Origin: Acetobacter suratthaniensis
GTDB lineage: Bacteria > Pseudomonadota > Alphaproteobacteria > Acetobacterales > Acetobacteraceae
Direction of reading: 5' to 3'
NCBI RefSeq assembly: GCF_017377745.1
Contig: NZ_JAFVMG010000001.1
Location: 310,001 to 374,000 of the forward strand
DNA: 64,000 nt
Shown here piece by piece: positions 42,407-53,000 of this stretch. How positions within the stretch are numbered: position 1 is the first letter of the stretch; every line of letters begins with the position of its first letter. The notes under the pieces are model-generated. The model had not been told where the DNA came from. It searched no databases and saw only the letters and a list, made by a program, of their open reading frames with translations. A program made the position numbers and the translations under genes.

Positions 42407-43693
42407 TCAGTCCGGCTGCGATTGGGTGGCCATTTCTGCGGTAATGCGGTCGGTCATGTTCAGGCGCAGGACAGTCAGCAGCGTTACGGCCGCGGCAGCA
42501 GAGACATAATAGGCAAACCAGTGTTCATGCCCGGCCTGCTTGCACCACAGGGCGATGTATTCCGTGGTGCCGCCAAAAATCGAGACTGTCAGGGCATAAG
42601 GGAGAGCAACACCCAGTGCGCGGATACGCGTAGGAAACAGCTCGGCTTTGACAATGGCGTTGATAGACGTATAGCCCGATGCCACAAACAGCCCGGCCAC
42701 AATCAGCCCAAACGCCATCCAGCCGGAGGTGGCGTGCGAGAGCGCACCCAACAGTGGCACCGTGCCGAATGTGGCCCCAAACCCAAAGAACAGCAAAAGC
42801 GGCTTGCGGCCAAACCTGTCTGACAGTGCGCCGAATACGGGCTGCATGGCGGCAAAGACCACAAGGCTCAGCGCTGAAATGAGTGTGGCGCTTTCCTTTG
42901 GAAAACCCAGTGTGTTGGCAAGGTATTTCTGCATGTAGATGGTGTAGGTGTAAAACGCCACCGTGCCGCCCAGCGTCAGCCCGCACACGGTTGCAACCGC
43001 GCGCCAGTATTGCAGCAGCACACGCACACCACCCTTGTTGTCCTTGGTGCGGTTTTTCTTGAAGCTTTCGCTTTCGTCCATATGCCGGCGCAGCCAGAAA
43101 ACCAGCAGCGCGCCCGCCGCCCCGACAAGAAAAGGAATGCGCCAGCCCCAGCTTTCGATCTGGGCCGGTGTCAGCAGCACATATTGCATGAACAGCAGCA
43201 GCACCAGCGCAAGCAGCTGCCCCATAACCAGCGTGACATACAGTATGCCCGACCAGAACCCACGGTGTTCCGGGGTGGCGACTTCAGCCAGATAGGTGGC
43301 CGAGGCACCATATTCGCCCCCAAGGCTCAGCCCCTGCGCCAGCCGGGCACAGACCAGAATGGTGGGGGAGAGCAGGCCGATCTGTGCGTAAGTCGGGCAT
43401 AGGGCAATGGCGAGAGAGCCAAGGCACATGGCCAGCACGGAGATGGTCAACGCACTGCGGCGGCCGTAACGGTCTGCCGCCACGCCCAAAATCCAGCCCC
43501 CAACAGGCCGCATGAAAAAACCGACCGCAAAAACCGCAGCCGCGTTGAGCAGTTCAGCCGTGGCATTGCCATGTGGGAAAAAGGCATGGGCGAAATAGAT
43601 GGTGAAAGAGGAATAAACATACCAGTCGAAATATTCGAGCAGATTCCCCGCCGATCCCGCCAGTATGCCACGAAGACGCTGTGCCGTGTTCAA
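42407..43693 (-). CDS. MFS transporter, metabolite:H+ symporter (MHS) type
   Basis: A 428-aa, 12-TM major facilitator of the MHS group that includes alpha-ketoglutarate, citrate, proline/betaine and shikimate permeases. Features are the N-terminal AGSAGNLLEYFDWYVYSSF, MRPVGGWILGVAADRYGRR (loop 2-3 motif), CARLAQGLSLGGEYGASATY and FGALSDRFGRKPLLL. The frame is open far upstream, but a TTG at 43693 has GGAGG eight bases before it and gives the length and N-terminus expected, so TTG is taken as the start. It probably imports a dicarboxylate or similar organic acid, which is not decidable here. Confidence 0.9.
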   Translation of the reverse strand: MNTAQRLRGILAGSAGNLLEYFDWYVYSSFTIYFAHAFFPHGNATAELLNAAAVFAVGFFMRPVGGWILGVAADRYGRRSALTISVLAMCLGSLAIALCPTYAQIGLLSPTILVCARLAQGLSLGGEYGASATYLAEVATPEHRGFWSGILYVTLVMGQLLALVLLLFMQYVLLTPAQIESWGWRIPFLVGAAGALLVFWLRRHMDESESFKKNRTKDNKGGVRVLLQYWRAVATVCGLTLGGTVAFYTYTIYMQKYLANTLGFPKESATLISALSLVVFAAMQPVFGALSDRFGRKPLLLFFGFGATFGTVPLLGALSHATSGWMAFGLIVAGLFVASGYTSINAIVKAELFPTRIRALGVALPYALTVSIFGGTTEYIALWCKQAGHEHWFAYYVSAAAAVTLLTVLRLNMTDRITAEMATQSQPD

Positions 43694-43754
43694 GGGATGT
43701 TCCTCCGGTGTCTGGCGTGCCGCCGCTTGTGGTGCGCGGTTCTGTTGTTGGTAA

Positions 43755-43774
43755 CGAATGGGCCATATCATTCG
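43755..43774. promoter_or_regulatory. Operator-like palindrome between the MFS and rmuC genes
   Basis: CGAATG-GGCCATAT-CATTCG is an inverted repeat with 6-bp arms and an 8-base spacer in the divergent intergenic region, 62 bases upstream of the TTG start of the transporter. It could bind a dimeric regulator of the transporter. There is no regulator gene beside it. Confidence 0.35.
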
Positions 43775-43870
43775 CGGTACAATCATGCCATCACGAAACG
43801 GTGTGCCTTCCGTGATGTGTCGGTGCGGCTGGCCCTTGCTCCCAAGCCGAACATACGACAAAACAGCGGC

Positions 43871-45154
43871 ATGAGTTCCATAATTGTTCTTGTGTGTGTG
43901 GCGTGTGGCGCGCTGGGTCTGGGGGGCGTGCTGGGCTGGCTGGTAGGGCGTGGCCGTTCGGGCGGCGCGGATGCCGATCTGCTGGCCCGCCTGTATGTAA
44001 TGGTCGAGCGCGAGGTAGCTATGGTGCGTTCGGAAACGGCGGGCCTGCGTAGCGCTTTGGCTGAGACCGAACGCGGCATGGGAGAGCGAACGGAGCGCAT
44101 GCGCGCGGCACTGGCCGAGCAGCTTGGCACCCTGTCAGGTTCCATGGGGCGCGAGCAGGCGGAGGCCCGCGCGGCTCAGGCTGAGGCTTTGCAGGCCCTG
44201 GCGGAAACCTCCGCCCAGCAACTTGCCTCGATCCGGCAGGCCGTGACGGAGCAACTCCACAGTGCGGTGGAAAAGCAGATGCAGACATCCTTCCAGCGCG
44301 TGCTGGAACAGTTTGCCGCCATGCAGAAAGCCATGGGCGAAGTACGCGCCATGACAGCCCAGATCAGCGATCTCAAGCGCCTGTTCAGTAATGTCAAAAC
44401 CCGCGGTGGCTGGGGCGAGGCGCAGTTACGCGCCATTCTGGATGATGTGCTGCCGCCCGGTTCGTATGAGAGCAATGTCAGGCTCGGTAGCGGGGCGGAT
44501 GTGGTGGAGTTCGCGCTTAAGATGCCCGTGCGCTCGGCCAGCCCGCCTCTGCTGCCGCTGGACAGCAAGTTTCCCACCGAGGCGTATGAAAGACTGCTGA
44601 ACGCGGCAGAGGCTGGTGATGCCTCGGCGGAAAAGGCCGCGCGCAAGTCGTTGGAAACCACGGTGAAGCTCGAAGCACGTAAAATTGCTACAAAATATAT
44701 TATGCCGCCGCGAACCGTCGAGTTCGCTGTGCTTTATCTGCCTACAGACGGACTGTACACGGAGGTGGCCCGTATTCCGGGGCTGATGGATGAAGTGGGG
44801 CGGCAGTATCGTGTTCTGATCATGGGGCCTGCCCTCATGCCTGCGATGTTGCGGACAATTCATCTGGGCTATGTCACTCTGGCGCTGGAAGAACGAACCG
44901 AGAGCATTGCCCGGCTTTTGGGGGCCACGCGTCAGGAGATGCTGCGGATGGATGGCGTGCTGGAAAAACTGGCCAGAAACGCTCAGGCCATGTCCTTCTC
45001 GATTGAGGAGGCCCGCAGGCGGACACGGGCCGTGGGTAAACGGCTGAAAGACCTCGAAGTCTCCCCGGAAGACGCTCAGGCGGGGGCGGAGGAAGAGTCT
45101 GAAACCGATTTTACTGGAACGGCGCAGGACGGGGCTGCATCACGGTTGGGATGA
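43871..45154 (+). CDS. rmuC: DNA recombination protein RmuC homologue
   Basis: A 427-aa RmuC-family protein: N-terminal TM helix (SSIIVLVCVACGALGLGGVL), a long coiled coil (about residues 35-165) and the C-terminal PD-(D/E)XK-nuclease-like RmuC domain beginning KTRGGWGEAQLRAILDDVLP, with LPLDSKFPTEAYERLL and FAVLYLPTDGLYTEV. The family limits DNA rearrangements at inverted repeats. The ATG at 43871 puts the TM at the start as in homologues; the frame is open upstream and there is no clear Shine-Dalgarno sequence, so the start is tentative. Its stop overlaps the response-regulator start by 4 bases. Confidence 0.93.
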   Translation: MSSIIVLVCVACGALGLGGVLGWLVGRGRSGGADADLLARLYVMVEREVAMVRSETAGLRSALAETERGMGERTERMRAALAEQLGTLSGSMGREQAEARAAQAEALQALAETSAQQLASIRQAVTEQLHSAVEKQMQTSFQRVLEQFAAMQKAMGEVRAMTAQISDLKRLFSNVKTRGGWGEAQLRAILDDVLPPGSYESNVRLGSGADVVEFALKMPVRSASPPLLPLDSKFPTEAYERLLNAAEAGDASAEKAARKSLETTVKLEARKIATKYIMPPRTVEFAVLYLPTDGLYTEVARIPGLMDEVGRQYRVLIMGPALMPAMLRTIHLGYVTLALEERTESIARLLGATRQEMLRMDGVLEKLARNAQAMSFSIEEARRRTRAVGKRLKDLEVSPEDAQAGAEEESETDFTGTAQDGAASRLG

Positions 45155-45942
45155 GCAGGGATATGGACATGACGAAAGAGGACGCCACATTTCTCCCGCA
45201 TGAGGGTGATGTCCGTGACGAAGGACTGCCTGAAAACGGGTTTTCTGCCGAAAGCCCGCATGAAGACAGGATGGTGCTTCTGATCGAGGATGACACCACC
45301 ATTGCCGAGGAAATAACAGCGGAACTGCGCGCGCGCGGTTTTCGGGTGCGGCGCGAGGCCACGGGTGATGCCGGGCTGGAGGCCGCCCTGCTGGGCGAGG
45401 CCGATGTCATGGTGGTGGACAGGCTGCTGCCTGGCACGGACGGTCTGTCCGTTATCGAGACCATGCGCCAGCAGGATGTACGCACGCCGGTTCTGGTGCT
45501 GTCGGCGTTGTCGGCGGTGGATGACAGGGTATCCGGGCTGAAAGCGGGTGGGGATGATTACCTGACCAAGCCTTTTGCTATGGAGGAACTCGTCGCCCGG
45601 CTGGAAGCGCTCCTGCGCAGGCCGGATGATGTACGGGCTACCCGCCTGCGCACCGGCCCGCTGGAAATGGATCTGATCGAACGCCGCGTTTGGCGTGACG
45701 GGCGCGAGATCGAACTGCTCCCGCGTGAGTTCCGCCTGCTTGAATATCTGATGCGCAGGCCCGGTCAGGTGCTTACGCGCTCGATGCTGCTGGAAGATGT
45801 CTGGCAGTACCGCTTCATTCCCCGCACCAATCTGGTGGATGTGCATATCGGCAAGCTACGGCGCAAGATCGACGCTTCCGGCGAGGAACCGCTGATCCAG
45901 AGCATTCGCGGCACGGGGTTCCAGTTGCGTGTTCCTGACTGA
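45151..45942 (+). CDS. OmpR-family response regulator
   Basis: A 263-aa two-component response regulator with a ~40-residue N-terminal extension. The receiver domain (about 41-155) has VLLIEDD, the phosphorylation site in ADVMVVDRLLPGTDG (Asp90), and the switch Lys in GGDDYLTKPF. The winged-helix output domain (about 165-262) has ELLPREFRLLEYLMRRPGQ and the recognition region TNLVDVHIGKLRRKID. It overlaps rmuC by 4 bases upstream and the histidine kinase by 14 bases downstream, so the pair is co-translated. The target genes are unknown. Confidence 0.95.
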   Translation: MSRDMDMTKEDATFLPHEGDVRDEGLPENGFSAESPHEDRMVLLIEDDTTIAEEITAELRARGFRVRREATGDAGLEAALLGEADVMVVDRLLPGTDGLSVIETMRQQDVRTPVLVLSALSAVDDRVSGLKAGGDDYLTKPFAMEELVARLEALLRRPDDVRATRLRTGPLEMDLIERRVWRDGREIELLPREFRLLEYLMRRPGQVLTRSMLLEDVWQYRFIPRTNLVDVHIGKLRRKIDASGEEPLIQSIRGTGFQLRVPD

Positions 45943-47320
45943 ACTCTTTCGTACCGCCACCTTTCGCATCACGCTTATGGCGCTTGCCGCTATGGCGGGG
46001 GTCATGGTTATGCAGTTCGGGCTTGTCTATGCCCAGATGGAGGCAGTGGAATCCCGCCGCTCCACCGAACTGCTTGAGGGCGAGGCCGAGCTTTTGTCCC
46101 AGATGTCGTCTGAACATCTGGAATATGTCATCCGGCGCAGGGCCACGGGAGACCTGCGGCTGATCATCAGCAGTGCGGGGCTGTTCGATGCAGGTCATGC
46201 CCTGATTGCGGGTGATCTGCATAGCTGGCCGCACGGGCTGAAAGCCGATGGCAAGCCGCATAATATCGAAATCTATCCTGAAGAGGGCGCACCCTATCCG
46301 CTGCGCCTGCTGGCGGTATCGCTGACCAATGGCACCATTTTGGTGCTCGGGCGCAGTTTTCACCTGCTGGCCGAGCAAAAACTCATGCTCCGCCACGCCA
46401 TGCTGGTGGCGGCGGTGCCAACCTTCCTGTTCGCGCTGTTTCTGGGCATTGTCCTCAGCCACCGCGCCCTTTCCCGCGTAAAGGAAATGCATGAGGCCAT
46501 AGACCGGATCATGGGGGGCGATATTCATGAACGCCTGCCCGCCGCGCGTGAGCGCGATGATCTGGAGCGGCTGGCGGGTAGCGTAAATCGCATGCTCGAC
46601 CGGCTTGAGCGACTGATGGACGGCATGCGCGAAGTGGGGAACGACATCGCCCACGATTTGCGCACCCCGCTTTCACGGGTGCGCGCCCGGCTGGAGCGGG
46701 CTGTTTCTGCCGGCTTGGGGCCAGATGAGCTTGAGGCCGCCATGAGCCGCGCTGTGGATGATCTGGATCAGTGTCTGGGCACCATTACGGCGTTGCTGCG
46801 GATTGCAGAACTTGAAAACAGTCGGCGCAAGGCGGGGTTCGGGCAGGTGGCGCTCCGAGACCTCGTGGCGGATGTATCTGACCTGTACGAACCCATTGCC
46901 GAGATGGAGAGCAAGCGCCTGCTTATCTTCAAGCCGCTGCCGCCCGTGCAGGTGTTTGGTGACAGGCATCTGCTGATCGAACTGCTGGCCAATCTGGTGG
47001 ATAATGCGATCAAGTTCACGCCTGAAGGTGGCAGCATCATGCTGGGGGTGAGCGGGCAGGGTGGTAAGGCGGAACTGACTGTGACCGACACAGGGGCCGG
47101 GATCGCCCCTGAAGAACGGCAGGCCGTGCTATCGCGCTTTTATCGTTCCGACAAAAGCCGCCATGTGCCGGGTAGCGGACTGGGGCTGAGTCTTGTCTGC
47201 GCCATTGCGCATCTGCACGAGGCAGAGGTGCATGTGGAAAGCGGGCCTGATGGACGCGGCACGTGCTTTCGTATCTGTTTTCCCCCCTTGCGGGAGCGGC
47301 CGGAGGGCGTAGCCACTTGA
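45929..47320 (+). CDS. Membrane sensor histidine kinase
   Basis: A 463-aa histidine kinase that partners the preceding regulator. TM1 is about residues 12-34, a ~115-residue periplasmic sensor region follows, TM2 is about 155-177, then a HAMP domain (about 178-232), the phosphorylated His in NDIAHDLRTPLSRVRARLE (His242), and the HATPase domain with LLANLVDNAIKFTPEGG (N box), TVTDTGAGIAPEE (G1) and PGSGLGLSLV (G2). GTG start at 45929 inside the regulator's last codons. The stop overlaps a TTGACA hexamer that may serve rplK. Confidence 0.95.
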   Translation: MFLTELFRTATFRITLMALAAMAGVMVMQFGLVYAQMEAVESRRSTELLEGEAELLSQMSSEHLEYVIRRRATGDLRLIISSAGLFDAGHALIAGDLHSWPHGLKADGKPHNIEIYPEEGAPYPLRLLAVSLTNGTILVLGRSFHLLAEQKLMLRHAMLVAAVPTFLFALFLGIVLSHRALSRVKEMHEAIDRIMGGDIHERLPAARERDDLERLAGSVNRMLDRLERLMDGMREVGNDIAHDLRTPLSRVRARLERAVSAGLGPDELEAAMSRAVDDLDQCLGTITALLRIAELENSRRKAGFGQVALRDLVADVSDLYEPIAEMESKRLLIFKPLPPVQVFGDRHLLIELLANLVDNAIKFTPEGGSIMLGVSGQGGKAELTVTDTGAGIAPEERQAVLSRFYRSDKSRHVPGSGLGLSLVCAIAHLHEAEVHVESGPDGRGTCFRICFPPLRERPEGVAT

Positions 47321-47322
47321 CA
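47317..47322 (+). promoter_or_regulatory. Candidate -35 box for rplK-rplA
   Basis: A perfect TTGACA overlapping the histidine kinase stop, 125 bases before rplK. At 17 bases spacing the -10 position reads TAAGCG, a poor match, so the promoter is only a candidate. A separate promoter is expected here because the upstream genes are not ribosomal. Confidence 0.35.
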
Positions 47323-47446
47323 GCGGGCGTATCCACCGGTAAGCGCCCCTTTCCTGATCGGAACGCGGGAGGTTCTACCGGGCGTTGCAACGCTAGGTGG
47401 AATCGTATGAACCGCGGTCCGGGTTCAATAGAGAGGAGTCCCGGAT

Positions 47447-47881
47447 ATGGCCAAAAAAGTTGTTGGCTACATCAAGCTTCAGATTCCCGCTGGTAAAGCC
47501 AACCCGTCTCCGCCGGTTGGTCCGGCGCTGGGTCAGCGCGGTCTGAATATTATGGAATTCTGCAAGGCGTTCAACGCCAAGACCCAGGGCCTCGAGCCGG
47601 GTATGCCGATTCCTGTCGTGATCACCGCTTATGCGGACCGCACGTTCAGCTTCATCACCAAAACCCCGCCGAACACGTACTTCCTGCTGAAGGCTGCCAA
47701 GATTTCCAAGGGCAGCTCCACGGTTGGCAAGAGCGCGTCCGTTGGTAAGGTGACCATGGCTCAGCTGCGTGAAATCGCTGAGCAGAAGCAGCAGGACATG
47801 AACGCGAACGATATCGATGGCGCCGTGCGCATGCTCATCGGTTCGGCACGTGCCATGGGCCTCGATGTGGTGGAGGGCTGA
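47447..47881 (+). CDS. rplK: 50S ribosomal protein L11
   Basis: L11 (144 aa), the stalk-base protein that binds 23S rRNA near the GTPase centre and is needed for RelA activation. The N-terminal domain has [20 protein letters not shown] and [14 protein letters not shown]; the C-terminal rRNA-binding domain has [20 protein letters not shown] and AMGLDVVEG at the end. GAGAGGAG precedes the ATG. Unlike the common order secE-nusG-rplK, a two-component system lies upstream. Confidence 0.99.
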   Translation: MAKKVVGYIKLQIPAGKANPSPPVGPALGQRGLNIMEFCKAFNAKTQGLEPGMPIPVVITAYADRTFSFITKTPPNTYFLLKAAKISKGSSTVGKSASVGKVTMAQLREIAEQKQQDMNANDIDGAVRMLIGSARAMGLDVVEG

Positions 47882-47885
47882 GAAT

Positions 47886-48578
47886 ATGGCAAAGAACAAG
47901 CGTCTGACCGCTGCGGTGGCCAAGGTTGTCGCCGGCAAGGCCTACGGTCTGGATGAAGCTGTCGCCCTCGTGAAGGAAAACGCGACCGCGAAGTTCGACG
48001 AGACGGTGGAAATCGCCCTCAACCTCGGCATCGACCCCCGTCATGCTGACCAGATGGTTCGTGGTTTCGTGTCCCTGCCCAACGGCACGGGCAAGACCCT
48101 GCGCGTTGGCGTGTTCGCTCGTGGTGCCAAGGCTGAAGAAGCCACGGCTGCCGGTGCTGACGTTGTCGGCGCAGAAGACTTGATGGAAAAGGTGCAGGCT
48201 GGCGAAATCGCTTTCGACCGCTGCATTGCCACGCCTGACATGATGGCCCTCGTTGGTCGTCTGGGTAAGATCCTCGGCCCGCGTGGTCTGATGCCGAACC
48301 CCAAGCTCGGCACCGTTACCATGGACGTCAAGGGCGCTGTTGAAGCGGCTAAGTCCGGTCAGGTTGAATACCGCGCTGAAAAGACCGGTATCATCCATGC
48401 TGGCGTTGGCAAGGCTTCCTTCGGCACCGACAAGCTGGTTGAAAACGTACGTGCGTTCGTTGATGCCGTGCAGAAGGCGCGTCCCACTGGCGCAAAGGGC
48501 ACCTACATGAAGAAGGCCGCCCTTTCCTCCACCATGGGGCCCGGTGTGCAGGTTGACGTCTCGGCCTTCACGGTCTGA
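47886..48578 (+). CDS. rplA: 50S ribosomal protein L1
   Basis: L1 (230 aa), which binds 23S rRNA at the E-site stalk and in many bacteria represses its own operon by binding the L11 leader mRNA. Typical segments are [54 protein letters not shown] and [11 protein letters not shown] at the end. It starts four bases after the rplK stop. Confidence 0.99.
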   Translation: MAKNKRLTAAVAKVVAGKAYGLDEAVALVKENATAKFDETVEIALNLGIDPRHADQMVRGFVSLPNGTGKTLRVGVFARGAKAEEATAAGADVVGAEDLMEKVQAGEIAFDRCIATPDMMALVGRLGKILGPRGLMPNPKLGTVTMDVKGAVEAAKSGQVEYRAEKTGIIHAGVGKASFGTDKLVENVRAFVDAVQKARPTGAKGTYMKKAALSSTMGPGVQVDVSAFTV

Positions 48579-48856
48579 GATAAGAATGTCGTGCTGCTGG
48601 CCTGAGGCTGGCGGCACGCATGGAAGATGCTCCGGTGTCTTCCGTTACCTGTCCGAGACTACACGCGGTCGCTAGGCGGCCTTAAACAGCGCAAGCTGGC
48701 GGGTGGTATGACGGGGATGCTGGTTGCAGGCTGATTTTTTCAGTGGCCCCAGATTCCGTTTCAAGGACAGGCGAGCGGGTGTTGCGCATGCGTAGCACCC
48801 AAAGGGCAACCCGTTCCATTCGGCGCAAGCTGGACGGAACAAGTAGGAGACGGGAT
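48579..48856 (+). promoter_or_regulatory. rplJ leader region (probable L10 autoregulatory leader)
   Basis: A 278-base gap without a gene between rplA and rplJ. It can form several stems: GGAAGA/TCTTCC (48622-48627 with 48638-48643), CAGC-GCAA-GCTG (48687-48698), GGGTG/CACCC (48777-48800) and GTTCC/GGAAC near 48813-48840. An 11-base sequence GCGCAAGCTGG occurs twice (48689 and 48823), and a T6 run lies at 48735. L10-L12 leader regulation is well known in bacteria, and its presence here is inferred from position and structure. No clear promoter is seen. Confidence 0.55.
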
Positions 48857-49375
48857 TTGGACCGTACGGAAAAGAAGGCTTTAGTCGCCTCTCTGGCCAC
48901 CGTTTTCGCCCAGACGTCCATGGTTGTGGTGACCCAGAATGCTGGGTTGACCGTAGCCAGCGTGACCGATCTGCGGCGCAAGGTGCGTGCAGCGGGTGCG
49001 AACTATAAAGTCGTTAAAAACCGGCTGGCAACTCTCGCCCTGGATGGGACCCAGTTCAGCGGCATCGCGCCGCTGCTGAAGGGCCCGACCGCGCTCGCGT
49101 GGTCGGATGACCCGGTGGCAGTGGCGAAGGTGATCGTTGAGTTCGCCAAAACCGATGACAAGCTTGTGGTGCTTGGTGGTTCTCTTGGTTCTCAGGTGCT
49201 CGACACCAACGGGATCAAGGCTCTGGCCGAGCTGCCGTCGCTTGACACGCTGCGCGCGCAGCTCGTGGGGCTTATCTCCACGCCTGCAACGCGTATTGCG
49301 GCCGTCACGCAGGCACCCGCCGCGCAGCTTGCTCGCGTTTTTGGGGCCTATGCCAAGACGGGCGAAGCCGCCTGA
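48857..49375 (+). CDS. rplJ: 50S ribosomal protein L10
   Basis: L10 (172 aa), which anchors the L7/L12 dimers to the ribosome. The expected L10 N-terminus (DRTEKKALVASLATVF) follows a TTG at 48857 that has AGGAGA six bases upstream. An ATG-started frame from 48743 would add 38 basic residues not seen in L10, so TTG is preferred. Further family segments are KVRAAGANYKVVKNRLATLA, GIAPLLKGPTALAWSDDPVA and the C-terminal L12-binding helix ending in AQLARVFGAYAKTGEAA. Confidence 0.96.
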   Translation: MDRTEKKALVASLATVFAQTSMVVVTQNAGLTVASVTDLRRKVRAAGANYKVVKNRLATLALDGTQFSGIAPLLKGPTALAWSDDPVAVAKVIVEFAKTDDKLVVLGGSLGSQVLDTNGIKALAELPSLDTLRAQLVGLISTPATRIAAVTQAPAAQLARVFGAYAKTGEAA

Positions 49376-49474
49376 AAACAGCCGCCCCTCGGGGTGGGTG
49401 TTCACGATATACACGCAGCCTTCGTTCAGGGGGTTGCGTTCCGCTAACCAGTATTTATATTAGGAAGACTAACC

Positions 49475-49852
<378 letters not shown>

Positions 49853-49899
49853 GATTGTCGTGTTCCCGGCATATGTCGGGATCGCGTGATCGGGGTTAC

Positions 49900-49925
49900 C
49901 GGGTGGAGGTGTCAGCCTCCGCCCG
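49900..49925 (+). terminator. Hairpin between rplL and rpoB (attenuator or processing site)
   Basis: CGGGTGGAGG and CCTCCGCCCG form a 10-bp stem (one G-U) around TGTCAG, followed by TTT. It lies in the 189-base rplL-rpoB gap. In E. coli the same gap holds a partial terminator and an RNase III site that lower rpoBC relative to rplJL; the same role here is inferred. Confidence 0.7.
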
Positions 49926-50041
49926 TTTGCCTGTTTCTGGATGATCCGGGGCAGGGCGGTAGTTACGGCGTTCAGACTTTCAGGCTTGCGGTTTGCCGCA
50001 GGCCTGATGGTCTGGAAGACTAAGGCGGGGCAGGAGCGACG

Positions 50042-53000
50042 ATGAACGCAATCACCAAATCGTTCACAGGACGGAAGCGGATTCGCAAGAGTTTTGGGCG
50101 TATTCCTGAAATCGCTCCGATGCCGAATCTGATTGATGTGCAGCGTGCGTCCTATGAGACGTTCCTGCAGGCCAATGTATCGGCTGACGCGCGTACGGCC
50201 ACTGGCCTTCAGGAAGTTTTCCGCTCTGTTTTTCCCATTAACGATTTCGCCGGGCGCGGTCGTCTCGAATTCGTCAGCTACGAATTCGAAGAGCCGAAAT
50301 ACGACGTCGAGGAATGCATTCAGCGTGGCCTGACATTCTCGGCGCCGCTCAAGGTTATCCTGCGCCTGATCGTGTGGGACGTGGATGAAGATACGGGCTC
50401 ACGCTCCATCCGCGACATCAAGGAGCAACCGGTCTATATGGGCGACATGCCCCTGATGACCGATAATGGCACGTTTATCGTCAATGGTACGGAACGTGTT
50501 ATCGTCAGCCAGATGCACCGTTCGCCGGGTGTGTTCTTTGATCATGACAAGGGCAAGACGCACTCCTCGGGCAAGTATCTGTTTGCTGCGCGCGTCATTC
50601 CCTATCGTGGCTCATGGCTCGACTTCGAATTCGATGCCAAGGATCTGCTGTACGTCCGTATCGATCGCAAGCGTAAGCTGCCGATTACGACCCTGCTTTA
50701 CGCGCTGGAAGGGGCTTCCTCGGTAGCCGCTCGCGCTGCCAAGCGGGCTGAAGGCGGCGATGTCGATGCCATGGAAATCCGTGGTATGGATGCCAACGAA
50801 ATCCTTGGCTACTTCTACGACACGGTGAATTTCGCCAAGACCGCCAAAGGCTGGGCGCGTCCGTTCGATGCGGATTCCTTCCGTGGCGTCAAGCTGCTGT
50901 CTCCGCTGGTCGATGCCGAAACGGGTGAGGTTGTGGCGGATGCCGAAACCAAGCTCACGGCCCGTCTGGTGCGCAAGATCGCGGAAACCACCCGCGAGGT
51001 TCTGGTGGGTGAAGTCGATCTGATCGGTCGCTTCATCGCTCATGATATCGTCAACCTGAACACTGGCGAAATCTACGGCGAAGCCGGTGAGGAAATCACC
51101 GAAGCCCGTCTGGCTGCTCTGGAAGAAGCTGGCGTGACGGAACTGCCGGTTCTGGCCATTGATGGTGCCAAGGGGCCGTGGATCCGTAACACGCTGACGG
51201 TAGACAAGAACGCCAGCCGTGACGAAGCGCTGATCGACATCTATCGCGTCATGCGCCCCGGTGAGCCGCCGACCGCCGAAACGGCGGAAACGATGCTGCA
51301 GGGCCTGTTCTTCGATCCCGACCGTTACGACCTGTCTGCGGTCGGTCGTGTGAAGATGAACATGCGCCTCGATATCGATGTGCCGGACACCGTACGCGTT
51401 CTGCGTAAGGAAGACATCCTGCGCACGGTCAAGGTTCTGTGCGACCTCAAGGACGGCCGCGGTCAGATCGACGATATTGATAACCTCGGTAACCGTCGTG
51501 TGCGCTCCGTGGGCGAACTGATGGAAAATCAGTATCGCATCGGCCTGCTGCGCATGGAACGTGCTATCCGTGAGCGTATGGGTTCGGTGGATATTGATAC
51601 GGTCATGCCGCATGACCTGATCAACGCCAAGCCTGCTGCTGCTGCTGTGCGCGAGTTCTTCGGCTCCTCTCAGCTCAGCCAGTTCATGGATCAGACCAAT
51701 CCGCTTTCGGAAGTGACGCATAAGCGTCGTCTGTCTGCGCTTGGCCCGGGTGGTCTGACGCGTGAGCGCGCAGGCTTCGAAGTCCGTGACGTTCATCCGA
51801 CGCATTATGGCCGTATCTGCCCGATTGAAACGCCGGAAGGCCCGAACATCGGTCTGATCAACTCACTGGCCACCTATGCCAAGGTGAACAAGTACGGCTT
51901 TATTGAAACCCCGTATCGTCTGGTGAAGGACGGCGTGCTTCAGGATGGCTGGAAATATCTTTCCGCCATGGAAGAAGAAAAGCTCGTCGTTGCACAGGCT
52001 GACGCCAAGGTTGACGACAAGAACGCGCTGACGGGCGATCTGATCTCCGTCCGCCGGAATGGTGACTTCCGTCTGGTTCCCCCGACTGAAGTGACCGCTA
52101 GCGATGTGTCGCCCAAGCAGCTTGTTTCGGTTGCTGCGGCACTCATTCCGTTCCTTGAAAACGATGACGCGAACCGCGCGCTCATGGGTTCGAACATGCA
52201 GCGTCAGGCTGTGCCGCTGGTGCGCTCCGATGCGCCGCTGGTCGGCACCGGTATGGAAGCTGCTGTGGCCCGCGATTCCGGTGCAACCATCGTTGCTCGC
52301 CGCGATGGCGTGGTGGATCAGATTGATGGTGCGCGTATCGTGGTGCGGGCAACCGACACCAATGGTGCGACGCAGGGCGTTGATATCTACCGTCTGCGCA
52401 AATACTCCCGCTCCAACCAGTCCACCTGTATCAACCAGCGTCCGCTGGTGTTCGTGGGTGATCAGGTGCGTGCGGGCGACATCATTGCCGATGGCCCGTC
52501 AACCGAACTGGGTGAACTGGCTCTGGGTCGTAACGTGCTTGTCGCGTTCATGCCCTGGAATGGTTACAACTTCGAAGACTCGATCCTGATTTCCGAGCGG
52601 ATTGCCAAGGACGATGTGTTTACCTCGATCCATATCGAGGAATTCGAAGTCATGGCCCGCGATACCAAGCTGGGTCAGGAAGAAATCACCCGCGACATTC
52701 CCAATGTCGGTGAAGAAGCGCTCCGCAACCTCGACGAAGCGGGTATCGTGTACGTCGGTGCGGAAGTTAATCCGGGTGACATCCTGATCGGTAAGGTGAC
52801 GCCGAAGGGCGAAAGCCCGATGACGCCGGAAGAAAAGCTCCTGCGCGCCATTTTCGGTGAAAAAGCCTCCGATGTGCGTGACACATCCCTGCGTCTGCCG
52901 CCCGGCACCACAGGCACGATTGTTGACGTGCGCGTCTTCTCCCGCCGTGGCGTGGATAAAGACGAACGCGCGATGGCGATTGAGCGTGCGGAAATCGAAC

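Noticed and set aside
48743-48856. 38-codon N-terminal extension of L10 from an ATG
   Set aside because: No L10 has this basic extension, and TTG 48857 has the ribosome-binding site and the family N-terminus.
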